Shown here: one piece after another, positions 1 to 9,919 of the stretch
Position numbering within the stretch: the first letter of the stretch is position 1
Layout: every line of letters begins with the position of its first letter
Source: Byssochlamys sp. IMV 00236
Taxonomy: Eukaryota; Ascomycota; Eurotiomycetes; Eurotiales; Thermoascaceae
NCBI GenBank assembly: GCA_001931875.2
Contig: MSJH02000222.1
Span: forward strand, 1-22,676
DNA length: 22,676 nt
Direction of reading: 5' to 3'
Notes under the pieces: model-generated
Told to the model about the DNA's origin: nothing
Databases searched by the model: none
What the model saw: only the letters and a program-made list of their open reading frames with translations
Position numbers and translations under genes: made by a program

Positions 1-2022
1 AAGTAGAGCTTTTTATAAATAATATCAGTAAATCTAGCGTAATGCTATTGTTAATATATATATATATATATTGCTCATGTCCAGGCAGTGAAAAAAAGGG
101 GGACATGGTCTGGGCTTTTGCATCACTTTGTTTGCTCAAAACGATGAATGTCATCCAAACTCAGTCTGTTCCATTTCACAAATACTTGGCCGGAACCGCT
201 GGCGTTTTGTTTTCCCTCAATCTCTGATAAGGTCGGCGATAACAGCAATGAAAGAAAAAGGTATTTCGTTTGTTCGCTCGAAATGTAAGTACCTGATGGA
301 CCGTGCTGTCTTCTATTTACTACTTTTTATTGTTTAATATTCTTTGTAATTCAAGAGTTATTCTAATTGTCTAATTGAAATAAATGAACAATGTCCCTGT
401 TCACTTCTAAAATACCACGTTACGTCAAAAAAGATTCCTTCTTCCTATGATTCAAGCTGAAATCATTTATAATTCTCTTTTCCTAATTCGAGCCCCCCCT
501 TTATTCATGCCATTCTCTGACAAACGTCATGTATTTTTTAAGAATTAATTCAAGGCAAAATTTACTACGTAATAAACTTAAAGTACGTTTATCAAAGTCC
601 TCCCCACCGTTTTTTAATCAATCACTGTTCCATTGATCCGTTATTATAATTTTTCTTTTTCCGCGAATCGTTGTAAACTTCTTTGGTTAGTTTCGATGGG
701 GTTGTTCTAGGTCGCACATAGAATACCTCTTGCTTGTGAAATTCAATAAAGAATGATTTTGTCCTGGTGCCTCATCCCTGTCCTTCATCATACTCCGGAA
801 AAAAATGCTTCTGATCCCATTTTGACACTTTTGCATTTTGATACGGCTGAGGCAACACAGACAAAGAGCTCCTCCCCCCGAGACATGTCCGAGGATGGGT
901 GCCACATGCCGTCATTTACAGGTAATAAAAAACTAAAGGCATCTGAACAAGTGACACCTGTCCTATTTGTAGGGCGCATAATGTCATTTTCTGCACTGTT
1001 TTTGTTTAAGCTAAGAAGGGAGAACGAGAAGAGAGCTTTGGCCACACCAATGTTGAAAGCCCGATAATCATATGATCAAGGTTTCTATAGCAACTCTATA
1101 TTTTAAATATTTTAAAAAATCTCCAAAAGAGCTAAAAGTAGAGTCAACGAGGGTGTACTCGTCGTTTATTATGGTTTGATGACACAGGAACAAGTCGGAA
1201 GCGGCGTGTTTTATGTGAAGATGACAAGTGCTACGGAAGGGTAGCACGTATCACTGATTTTCACTTGAATTAATGGGTCAAGGTAAAAAGGCAAAGCACG
1301 GGCCATATTTCCATCCAAGTCAATACGAGAAAAAAAAATTTTTTTCTTACCCTTTCTATGGGAGTTTAACAAGGCAAAAAAAAGGGGGGAAAGGAAGGGG
1401 AAGGGGTTTATAGAAAGATCACATCAAAAAGGAGACAAGGGTCAACAGGCTTGCGGTTCGCTTATCACGTTGGAACAACAAAGAAGAAGTTTCCTTTAAA
1501 CTTGTTTTATAAACTTATGCGACTTCATTCCTTATGCCTTGTTTGCATCATTAAGATATAAAAAAAAGGTGTGCAATAAAGGGGGGACACGAGTTACAAT
1601 TGTTTCAAGTGTACAGTAATGGGTTCTCCCTGCATATGCTTGGCACATTAGATGTATTATGCCAACGTAAATATCCAAAGAGACATCAGTTTATCAATAT
1701 ATAACTCCATCTTAAAATACAAGGGAAACGCACGCTATGATCAAAAGTAACAATCATACAATATGAGATCATTTCCACACTTGGTTGACGTATCAGTAAA
1801 CATATATAAAAAAGGAGGGGGCTGTTTTTAATGAAAATCACTTTCTTCACATCCCCTTGTTTCTAAGCTGGTCTCCTTTTTATATAAAAACGATTTCTTT
1901 TTTATTTCTTATTTCTTACTTCTTTCAATTTCTCTTTCTTTTTACTGCCGGAATATATAAAATACATCAAAGATAACTAAAATAGCTGCTTCCATCATCT
2001 CTCTTCCTTCTTCTTTTTGTCA
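1..2022. other. Gene-poor region upstream of the first gene
   Basis: I see no protein-coding gene here. The open frames present lack ATG starts, overlap on both strands, or are driven by homopolymers. Contents: a (TA)n run at about 53-71; two short hairpins at 1147-1162 and 1228-1247; a purine-rich stretch at about 1370-1410 with G runs; many poly-A and poly-T tracts; and an AT-rich, pyrimidine-rich stretch at about 1895-2020 that is a plausible core promoter for the gene starting at 2023, including a TATATAAA-like string near 1953. Confidence 0.5.
1228..1247. repeat. Perfect 7-bp stem, 6-nt loop hairpin
   Basis: GTGCTAC, then a six-base spacer, then GTAGCAC, a perfect inverted repeat. A smaller hairpin with the same loop size (ACGAG/CTCGT) lies at 1147-1162. 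No snoRNA or tRNA architecture could be built around them. Confidence 0.4.
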
Positions 2023-2597
2023 ATGACATTTGATCGAACAAGAGAAGAAGAGGAGCCCTCCTCGATGTTATTTAATAACGATTTATGGGCACCACAACCC
2101 ATGACGGACTATAGTTCGACAAGTATACAGTTAGATATGCCACTGCCGGCAGTGTCATCTAACAACAACAGCAACAACAACAATAATAGTAATAACAGTG
2201 CATTACCCAGACCTGCAGTGAACACGACTAATCCATCGACCGCGCCTCCGCCACCTATGCTAGATCCAACCAAGATTTATCATCCTGAGTGGGGAGTCAT
2301 CAAGGATCAAGACTTTCATCCGCTTACGTTGAAACATCAGCGAGATCTAGAGGTTCTTTTTCAAAGCGGGTCTGCTATATCTGACTTTTACTTTTGGCAA
2401 GCCAATCTGGGCGGATATTGTATGGCAGACATGATACAAGGTAATGATAAATGTAAAAAACAAAAGAGTAAAAAAAATATTTATTATCCCCTTTAGGCGT
2501 CGTTGTTTCTACTGAAGGAGCATTCGTACTCGAAAGGAAGATTGTAGAAGGCGCTCCACACCCAGGTAGAAGAAAGAAGAAGCGTGGTTTAGGATGA
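2023..2597 (+). CDS. Small hypothetical protein, possible WWE-like C-terminal domain
   Basis: Exons 2023-2440 and 2497-2597, 172 aa. The ATG at 2023 is the first in frame. The intron (2441-2496) is phase 1, with donor GTAATG and acceptor CCTTTAG, and the stop is TGA at 2595-2597. Residues 1-85 are low complexity: an acidic start, then a Ser/Asn run and a Pro stretch. The folded part starts near HPEWGVIKD and runs through LKHQRDLEVLFQSG, FYFWQANLGGY and GAFVLERK to a basic tail (GRRKKKRG) that could be a nuclear signal. The spacing of Trp, an HQxxLE helix and a final ERK strand recalls WWE domains, but I do not recognise the family with certainty. Its stop codon is 27 bp from that of the convergent CK2 gene, so the 3' UTRs probably overlap. 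Confidence 0.75.
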
Positions 2598-2624
2598 TGG
2601 CTTCTTTTTTCAATATTATTATTG

Positions 2625-2678
2625 TTAATACTGATCTCGAACGGGATCTATAAATACATATTAGTACAAGCTAAACAA

Positions 2679-2713
<35 letters not shown>

Positions 2714-3579
2714 CTCTTTACCAAAATAAGGATGTGCCATGGCTTCTTTGGCAGTGGGTCTGTCCTGATGATCATATTGCAGTAACTTGTCTAATAAATC
2801 AAGTACTTCCTCTGAGATATACTTTTTGTTTTCTTCAGTAATAAATTTACTCCAAGGAGCTTGTTTGTATCTAACTGGTCATGAGTATCCTGTTTATAGA
2901 AAAAAAAGGAGGAATAACTTACGTTCCCATAATTTTCTTTATACGTGGATCCAATGTCAAATTGTATTTCTTGAGGTACATGTGCAATTTCTCTGTACCG
3001 AGTACTTTGGCAATCTTGACCAATTGATCATAATTATCACTACCACTAAAGAAGGGATCCTTGCGAAATATCTAATGTATAATGGATGAGCAAACCAATT
3101 TTTGATTGTCTTAAATATCTTGTTTACCATGCCAGCAAGCATACAGCCAAAACTCCACAAGTCCAAACTGTAGTCATAATAGTAAAAATCCACTAATAAT
3201 TCAGGGCCTTTGAAACAACGTGAAGCCACTCGAACATTATATTTTTCTCCTGGATGATAAAAATCAGCTAATCCCCAATCGATCAAACGTAACTAATAAG
3301 TTTTCAATTGATATATATATATACATACGTCGTTCTCTTTATCTTCTCACCTGTCTTTTTTCATGATCAATCATCACATTATGAGGCTTGACATCGCGAT
3401 GCATGATACCCATAGAATGGCAATAGTCGATTGCTTTTAATAGTTCAAGCATGTAGTAACGCACATCAAGGTCAGTGAACGTTGGATACAGGACGCGAAA
3501 ATCGGTATTATTGACACTTTCAAAAATTAAGGCAGGTACTTTGGACTAGATATGGATGCTTTTAGTCTTCTTCTTTATA

Positions 3580-3616
<37 letters not shown>

Positions 3617-3984
3617 ATATCCTACTTCAGGGTCACGAACGATATCCAATAAACCGATGATATTAGGTCCACCTGTCAGGTTTTGTAAAATCTTTATTTC
3701 TCGTTTAATCTTTTTCTTCTTTACAGGTTTCAATACTTTAATAACGCAGTTTTGCTGATTAAAAGCATTGATACCTAAAAACACTTCTGAATATTTTCCT
3801 CGGCCGATCTTTTTCTTGATTTCATACATGTCTTGTGTGCTAATGACTCATCAATCTCTATCTTTACATGTTGCTCATCTTTTTTTTTTTACCCCCATTT
3901 TACTTGAAGTGATTCATAATCATAATATTCTTTGGGCCGATTTGTATTAACATAGGCATACGTCTTTGCAATGCTGTCACTCAT
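2625..3984 (-). CDS. Casein kinase II catalytic (alpha) subunit
   Basis: Seven exons on the minus strand: 3984-3893, 3839-3626, 3545-3351, 3292-3128, 3071-2923, 2870-2722, 2647-2625; 328 aa. CK2 alpha is a constitutively active acidophilic Ser/Thr kinase that pairs with regulatory beta subunits. Visible marks: N-terminal [15 protein letters not shown]; glycine loop GRGKYSEVF (about residue 43); catalytic Lys65 in [16 protein letters not shown] (the basic CK2 cluster); HRDVKPHN (151-158); the CK2-specific DWG in place of DFG (172-174); KGPELLVD; and C-terminal HPYFDPVR. All introns are GT-AG, and the last exon is only 23 nt. Two oddities: Cys193 in ASRCFKGPE where a Tyr is usual, and a shortened segment before the C-lobe helix, lacking the usual GRHSRKPW-type motif. 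Family assignment is essentially certain. The exact micro-exon borders are inferred. Confidence 0.95.
2679..2703. repeat. (AAT)n microsatellite
   Basis: About eight TAA/AAT units followed by poly-A, located inside the last intron (2648-2721) of the minus-strand CK2 gene. Confidence 0.8.
3576..3619. repeat. (AT)n microsatellite in CK2 intron 2
   Basis: A nearly pure AT dinucleotide run interrupted once by ATATGTAT. It fills most of the intron at 3546-3625, immediately after the GTAGGA donor on the minus strand. It is likely length-variable between isolates. Confidence 0.8.
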
Positions 3985-3991
3985 CTCTTTA

Positions 3992-4046
3992 TCACTCACT
4001 CACTCACTCACACACAAACAAGAAGAGTAAAGAGAGAGAGAGGGGG
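3992..4046. repeat. (CACT)n and (GA)n simple repeats, CK2 5' flank
   Basis: CACT units at about 3992-4012 pass into CA repeats, then a GA run at 4030-4042 and a G run. They lie just upstream of the CK2 start codon (3984, minus strand), in the 186-bp gap to the MADS-box stop codon, so they sit in the CK2 5' UTR or promoter. The role is unknown. Confidence 0.6.
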
Positions 4047-4170
4047 GCTGAGGCGTATGTGGAAAGTTTTTTATTCTTTAAAGTTCCGAAAGTTTGTCTG
4101 CATTATAATTGGATAAACTTTAAAAAGAAAAAGAGACGGATTTTGCCCTGAATTTTTATTTATGATAGGC

Positions 4171-5345
4171 TTAGCGATCATTATTGCCTTGCTGATGTTG
4201 TTGTTGCTGTTGTTGATAAGGGTGATCCGTCTTTACATTAGCTGGAGATGTAGGAGGCTGATGTTGCTGTGGCGGCTGATGGGAATGCTGCTGTTGGTGG
4301 TGATGGTGATGGTGATGTTGTTGTTGTTGTTGTTGCTGTTGGTTAGTCCAATAGTTTGCAGAATTGGATGAATTAGAAGGGGGGTTATTGTTGGCACTAC
4401 CAGGATATGCAGATGATTGGGATTGATAAAATGGATTTTGACCATAAGGAGGGTAACCAGATGGTGGCATATTACCCGGATATCCAGCAGGAGGAGGAGG
4501 AGCAGTAGTAGTAGCAGTAGTAGTAGTAGTAGCAAGGTACCTTTGATTATAAGCAGCAGGCATGGGCATCGGTGGTTGTTGGTATTGTGGATACTTTGGA
4601 CCAGGTGGTCTAATCGTAGGCTGTGGCTGTCTCATCGTTGGTTGTGGACTTGGACTGGCAGTTGTGCCCACTTGGGGTGATAATGGCTAAAATATAATGA
4701 ATATGATTGAAACAAGATATCATATGTATTTCTTACGTTTGTATCACGAGTCGTATTATCTTGACGGTAGTTTGTGCTGTTTTCTTCTGATTTTGAGTCC
4801 ATAGCTCCTGTGTTAGTGATTGGCGCCTATATTTAAAAGAAGGTTATGTCATACTTCTTTCTTTATTCAAAATTTACCTCAGGATCAGGTGTATTTAAAC
4901 AGGCTTGAATAAGGTTTTTACCCTCAGGTTTTGTCACAATGGGTTGGAGTTTAGTCGTAGTAAAGGTATAGACGAGTCCTGTCTCTGAGACGACAAGCAA
5001 TAACACCTGTGTGCCTGTCAAGGTGCTAAGCTCATAAGCCTATACAACAAGTAAGTAAAGAAATACGCGTATGAATATAAAAAGTATACCTTCTTCATGA
5101 TACCAGCTTTACGTTTTGAAAAAGTAATATGTCTTCTGTTTTTGTCTTCAATGTACTCAATCTTGATTTTTCTTCTTCCATTACGTCTTGTTGGTTTATC
5201 CTCAGAATCATCAGAATCTTCTGGCTCTAAACCTTCATTTGGCTTTTGACTAAATAAAAGAAACCCATATCAGTATCAAAAAGGGGAAATATTATTTCTT
5301 TTTTGGCAATTATTACGCTTTTATATTTAACCCGTTTGGTAACAT
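4171..5345 (-). CDS. SRF/Mcm1-type MADS-box transcription factor
   Basis: Five exons on the minus strand: 5345-5317, 5249-5090, 5039-4878, 4826-4737, 4686-4171; 318 aa. MADS proteins dimerise and bind CArG-like DNA, and the SRF/Mcm1 class recruits cofactors. Seen: an acidic lead-in (EPEDSDDSEDK), then the MADS core RRKIKIEYIEDKNRRHITF, SKRKAGIMKKAYELS and a hydrophobic TGTQVLLLVVSETGLVYTF, ending near residue 120 with the SAM-like KLQPIV...NLIQACLNTPDPE. The last half is a Pro/Gln/His-rich, disordered, activation-type tail with a run of nine Gln followed by seven His, encoded by TTG/GTG-type repeats on the plus strand. The first coding exon is only 29 nt. Its donor could be GTAATA (chosen, gives a clean frame) or GTTAAA 15 nt upstream, and both keep the same ATG. 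It starts 121 bp from the divergent URI gene. Confidence 0.93.
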
Positions 5346-5466
5346 TTTTGGTATGAAAAAGAAAGGGAAAAAAAGATGATTTCTTTACTGCAAAATTTAT
5401 TCACCCGAAAAAAAGGCAGTGGCTTATTTTCTATTCTTTATCTTTTTTTTTTTTTTACTAAACAAA
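5346..5466. promoter_or_regulatory. Shared divergent promoter region (MADS-box / URI)
   Basis: 121 bp between the two start codons, rich in A and T runs. It must hold both 5' UTRs and at least part of both promoters. A poly-T tract (5443-5456) lies just before the URI start. No perfect CArG box is visible. Confidence 0.45.
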
Positions 5467-7632
5467 ATGACAGATCAGATAAGTTTATTTAACGATCGAC
5501 TCTCTCAACAACTTGCAAGTTTACAAGAAGAATATCAGCGTTGGAATAATTATAAAACAGACTATGACGCGCTTGAATCACTCTTGAAGACATTACCAGA
5601 TAATACAACAAGAAGTGCAATGGTAAGTTTTTTTTTTTTAATTATGCAACAATATGTAAATTATATTCAATAGATACCTCTAGGGAAAGTGGCGTTTATG
5701 CCTGGAAAACTTGTACATACGAACGAAATACTCGTCCTTTTGGGTGACAAATATTATGCAGAACGTTCAGCTAAACAAGCGATTGATATCTTGAGTCGCC
5801 GTAGAGAATGTATATACAACAATGACATCTATTGTAAATAATGTACACTGACGACAATATATAATAGATGTTCAGGAAAATCTTAATCTGGTAGAAGCTC
5901 AATTGAATAGTCTCAAAGCAAAGTCCAACTCAATATTGGAATCAGGCATATTAGCAGAAAATCAGGAAAGTATAAAAGCCAAGTTTATTCCTGTCCTTTT
6001 TTTAACACTCTTTCTAATAGTTTAATGAAGAAGGGTTGCCCATTATGGAAATCAAAGAGGAATGGCCAGAAGATGTGAAGGAAGAGAAAGAAAACCGAAA
6101 AGGAGCTCTAGTGAAAGTATCATCGACAGAATTACCACCTTCCGTTCAACGAGCTCGTGACTTGATGAAACAGAGTGTAAAAGAAAAATCAACAGATGAA
6201 AATAAAGCACTATTTGACATGTTGGATGAATTGGAAGAGGAAGAAGAGGGAGAAAATGAAGAAGAACATGTAGATAGTAAAGGAAAACCTTGGTTAAAGA
6301 AACTGAATGAGGACAGTGATCAAGAAGAGGAGAATGAGGAGAATGATGATGATCGATATGATATGGAGATATCAGAAAGCATTTTTGACAGATTGAACGA
6401 GGAAAATGATGAAGAATATCCATTAGACGGTATTGTGGATCAAGATGATTTTACTTATTATGATCAGGAAACAGTCGAGGACGATACGTATGAAAGAAGT
6501 ACACCCAAGTTGATTACAAAGCCAAAGAATAAAAAGAGCGAAGAAAAGAAACCAGAAAGCAAGGCTCAGCCTATGCAACAACATGTAGCAGAGACAACAC
6601 AGGATGACTTGACAATAATACCTAAACAGCTAAAGGATGAAGAAGAAAAACCAAAGAATGAAAAGAAAAAGATAAGCAAATTCAAATTAATGAAGCAGCA
6701 GGAGCAAAGTAAAGGAAAGACAAAGGAAGAGACTCGGGTAGAGAAGATGCCAACAGAGAAAATACCAGAAGAACAGACGTCAAAAGATAAACCCAAGAAG
6801 GTATCAAAGTTTAAATCAATGAAACAGCAAGAGCGTGGTGAAGAAAAGGAAGGGAAACCCAAGAAGGTATCTTGGGGTGCAAATACCACAGTGATTGAAC
6901 ACGAAAATTATGATGCTCCATCTGTAATATCACAAACAAGCAGCTACTCAGAACCTGTAAAAAATGAAAAAGACGCTACGATAATGATCCGATCACCAGC
7001 TGATATCTTTAAAGTCATACGTCAAACACAAGAAGATGGTTATCCGTCATTAGACGATGATGATAATGGACAAGAAAGAACGTCTGACCCAATAGACTTG
7101 AACGAACTCATCGAAGCTGCTCGAGAGAAGCGAGAGCCTTATTATAGAACAACAGACACGACAATGATACACATACCTAGACAAATAAATCACAGTGATG
7201 ACGATGATGATGAAGAAGAAGAAGAACAAGGTAGTATCATTGTAGCTAATAAGAGTAAATTGGACAACAAAATTATGAAGGGATCTGTCATGGAAAGAGA
7301 CACCGCGCCTGTGGATATGGAAAAGTTGGAAGATGATATGGATCTACGAGAGGTATTTCTATTGGCTTATTGTGATTTACAACTAACTTTCTCTCTTTCT
7401 CTCTCTCTCCTAGATCACATCTAAATATCATCAAAAGCGACAACAACTACTGGCAGCAACAGGTGGTTTTTCGTTTGAACCAAAGCCTGAGATAGAAGTC
7501 TTTGAAGAAGAGCTACCATTGCCAAGAGAAGAAAAAGAAGAAGAAAAAGAAGAAGAGCAGGTTGTGCCGAAGAAGATGTCAAGGTTTAAAGCAGCAAGGC
7601 TTGGCTTAGTGAAAGAAGAGCATCATTATTAA
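5467..7632 (+). CDS. URI/Bud27-type prefoldin-like protein
   Basis: Five exons: 5467-5622, 5674-5809, 5868-5969, 6031-7352, 7414-7632; 644 aa. URI (unconventional prefoldin RPB5 interactor) is a cytoplasmic/nuclear scaffold for RNA polymerase assembly and TOR-linked signalling. Seen: a prefoldin-alpha domain over about residues 1-140, with two coiled coils around the hallmark IPLGKVAFMPGKLVHTNE and VLLGDKYYAE; a long acidic, Lys/Glu-rich middle; PKKVSWGANTTVIEHE, like the RPB5-contact region; RSPADIFKVI; and the family's C-terminal signature MSRFKAARLG. The ATG at 5467 was chosen because an earlier in-frame start only adds a poly-T-encoded hydrophobic run. Intron 3 is difficult: the strong TAATAG acceptor at 6020 breaks frame, whereas GAAG at 6030 keeps it. 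It is convergent with the B56 gene, with 55 bp between stops. Confidence 0.9.
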
Positions 7633-7687
7633 TATTTCATTCTATTATTTATTCTTTTATGCATTTTATTATTAAAATGGTTAATTG

Positions 7688-9919
7688 TTAATTGGATGAA
7701 ATGTCATTGTTGCTATTATTATTACTATTACTATTACTATTATTATTATTGTTGTTGCCATTGTTTGCTACTTCTAATTTTAGCTTTTCCCAAACGCGTT
7801 TCTGTCTTTCTTCTGCATTATTAGTATTGCTATTGTTATCGCTATTGTTCTTCCTAAAGAATATAAAGGTGATTAAAAGGAACAAAGAATCCAAACAAAG
7901 GAAAACTTACTGTTTATAATTGTATGTACATTGATCGAACAATTCAGGGTCCATATCCATAAAACTTTTCAAGGCAGTATACACCATAGAGTGTATATTT
8001 CTATTCCAGTGTTCTTGAGAGTATGTATAAAGAGGATCAAACATGATTGGTAATATGTCCTTCACATTTTCATGTATTAAACTCAAGATGTAATCATTAT
8101 TCCACAGAAACAGAGCCCGCTCTGCTATCTGAAAATGAGTACTTGCTACACACTGGGCTATCTTTTGAAAGACTGGGATCTTGATCTTTTGAAATTCGGT
8201 ATTGTCACATATATCCAAGATTTCCTCTATTGTGCTTATAAACATGACTTCTTTTGCACTGTTGATCTTGGGCCAGTAACGTAATAAATTATCAACAACC
8301 TATTCAAGGATGATATATAAGTAACCTAGTCCTAAATCACCCAATTCACTTGCCTCTTTTGTGAGTGATGGGTCCTTTTCTAAGAATTGTACGACACAAT
8401 AAGTTAATTGGGCATGGTACATGACAAGGGAGGGTGGTTTATGAAGTGGCATAAGAACACGTCTAAGAAACGTTTTGTGCTCTTCCTTTAAAGGTAAAGC
8501 AAATCCATTGATGATACTAATTCTTTCATCAGTTCCCTGATTCTATATATGTTATAGTATGTGTTTACCTTCCCAATATTTCCAACAATTCAGCAATGCC
8601 ATTAAATCTTTCAGTTTCATAAATAAATTGAAAAAAGAGGTTATTGATAGACTTTCGAATGAATGCTCGAAGACCCAAGAATTTTCCATAGAGTCTATGT
8701 AAGGTTGTCTTTAAGAAATCTCTTTCTCTTGGATCTTCACTATCAAATAACTCCAACAACTAATAAAAATAAGTATCAACTTGATACAAAAGTGAATAGC
8801 ACTTGCCTGTAAGATGAATCTTTGATCGATATATCTTTTGGCGATATGAACATTAAAATCAGGCGATTCTACAAATCTTAAAAAGAATTCGTAAACAAGT
8901 TGGAGATGAGGCCAAGATGCTTCCAGTATAGGTTCGTCTTCCTCAGGATCATATCCTTCTTCTTTGTCTACCGCGGGTGGAGGAATGGTACGAAATAAAT
9001 TGACAGAGACCTAAAAAGAGAAGGGGGTAAGGGATATATACTTTAATATTTATGCAGTAAGATGTACCATTTTAACTACTTCTGGATAAATGACATCTGT
9101 GATAGCACCCTTGGTAGTTGCAACAAATTCCAACATATCTTGTAATGCTTGACGTTTGATTTCTTTTCCTTTTAGATTTGAATCTGGATCATTAAAATCA
9201 AATATAACCTGACACTGAGCAAGTTTCTTTATGAACAACTCTGTTCTCTTTGCAGGCAAAGTTTCTTTAAGAGATATCAATAAAGAGCATGTTATATAAG
9301 AAAGGGTTTACCCTTTAGTGATGGTAATCTTTCTAATTCTACGTTTTCTTTTGCATAAAACCTTGATGATTTTTGCTTTCTGGGCACCTTTCCAATAGGA
9401 ATCGTATCCTTGGGCGCGCCTTTTAGCCAAGCCATAGCACTTGTTGGTTGTTTAGGTATGTCTCTCTAAAGAAAGTATTACGATGAGTTTGTATTTGTAT
9501 TTAATAAATTATTACATTGAGGGATGTTTTATCAACAAAAACAGCAGTTGTTGCTGGAGTATGGACGACGGGTGAGGTCGGTGAAGTTGCTGTAGACGAA
9601 GAAGAGACGGGTAAGATATTTTGTATGGAAGCGCGAGATAGAAGAGAGGGTTTTGAATTTGTTGTTGTTGTTGTTGGCTGTTGTTGTGGTGGTGTGGTAG
9701 TTATTATTGAGGGTGGCGCATTGTTATTGTTATACTTTTTGGCGTCATTGCTTAATTTATGTTCTTGCTCTTCTTGTTTTTGCTGTTTTGCTTGCTGTTG
9801 TTGTGTAGATTTATTTCTTGAGAACTGAAGTGTTTTATATATGTGTGTGTGCACGGTTTTAATAAGAACGAAAAGACAGGCTCATATAGACTTACTGCAA
9901 CTTTTATTCCTTTTATCAT
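7688..9919 (-). CDS. PP2A regulatory subunit B56 (Rts1-like)
   Basis: Nine exons on the minus strand: 9919-9896, 9824-9516, 9465-9312, 9264-9068, 9010-8807, 8759-8569, 8516-8354, 8299-7911, 7853-7688; 598 aa. B56 subunits are HEAT-like solenoids that target protein phosphatase 2A to substrates. Seen: an N-terminal basic start (MIKGIKV) and a Gln/Thr/Ser-rich arm; then [128 protein letters not shown] and [17 protein letters not shown]; and an [13 protein letters not shown] helix before an Asn-rich tail encoded by ATT/GTT repeats. The first coding exon is 24 nt. Introns 5 and 7 use GCAAGT donors. Family assignment is certain. Confidence 0.95.
8300..8353 (-). other. GC-AG intron in the B56 gene
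   Basis: 54-nt intron between LTKE and VVDNLLRYW. The donor reads GAG|GCAAGT and the acceptor GAATAG. The nearby GT (three bases into the intron) would break the frame, since the next exon then reads into a stop. Confidence 0.75.
8760..8806 (-). other. GC-AG intron in the B56 gene
   Basis: 47-nt intron between FILQ and LLELFDSED. The donor reads CAG|GCAAGT and the acceptor TTATTAG, phase 0. Using the inner GT would insert bases that break the highly conserved [11 protein letters not shown] junction. Confidence 0.8.

Noticed and set aside
753..1067. 104-codon plus-strand frame with an overlapping 85-codon minus-strand frame
   Set aside because: Both have mixed composition without motifs, they overlap each other, and there are no splice signals or recognisable family.
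1170..1260. Second possible C/D snoRNA (TGATGA near 1178, CTGA near 1253)
   Set aside because: The sequences flanking the boxes do not pair, so there is no terminal stem. Such short motifs are common by chance.
1273..1413. 46-codon plus-strand frame beginning MGQGKKAKHGP
   Set aside because: After the first 20 codons it is translated poly-A and poly-G sequence. No splice partner or family.
4162..4680. Long plus-strand and second minus-strand frames of poly-Leu, poly-Val or poly-Ser
   Set aside because: Shadows of the CAG/CAT-type repeats encoding the Gln/His tail of the MADS-box protein.
5325..5345. Mcm1 P-box-like string in the MADS-box/URI gap
   Set aside because: CC and GG are separated by five bases instead of six, and the string overlaps the first codons of the MADS-box gene.
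6052..6889. Minus-strand frames opposite the URI gene
   Set aside because: Reverse-complement shadows of the Glu/Lys-rich URI coding sequence.
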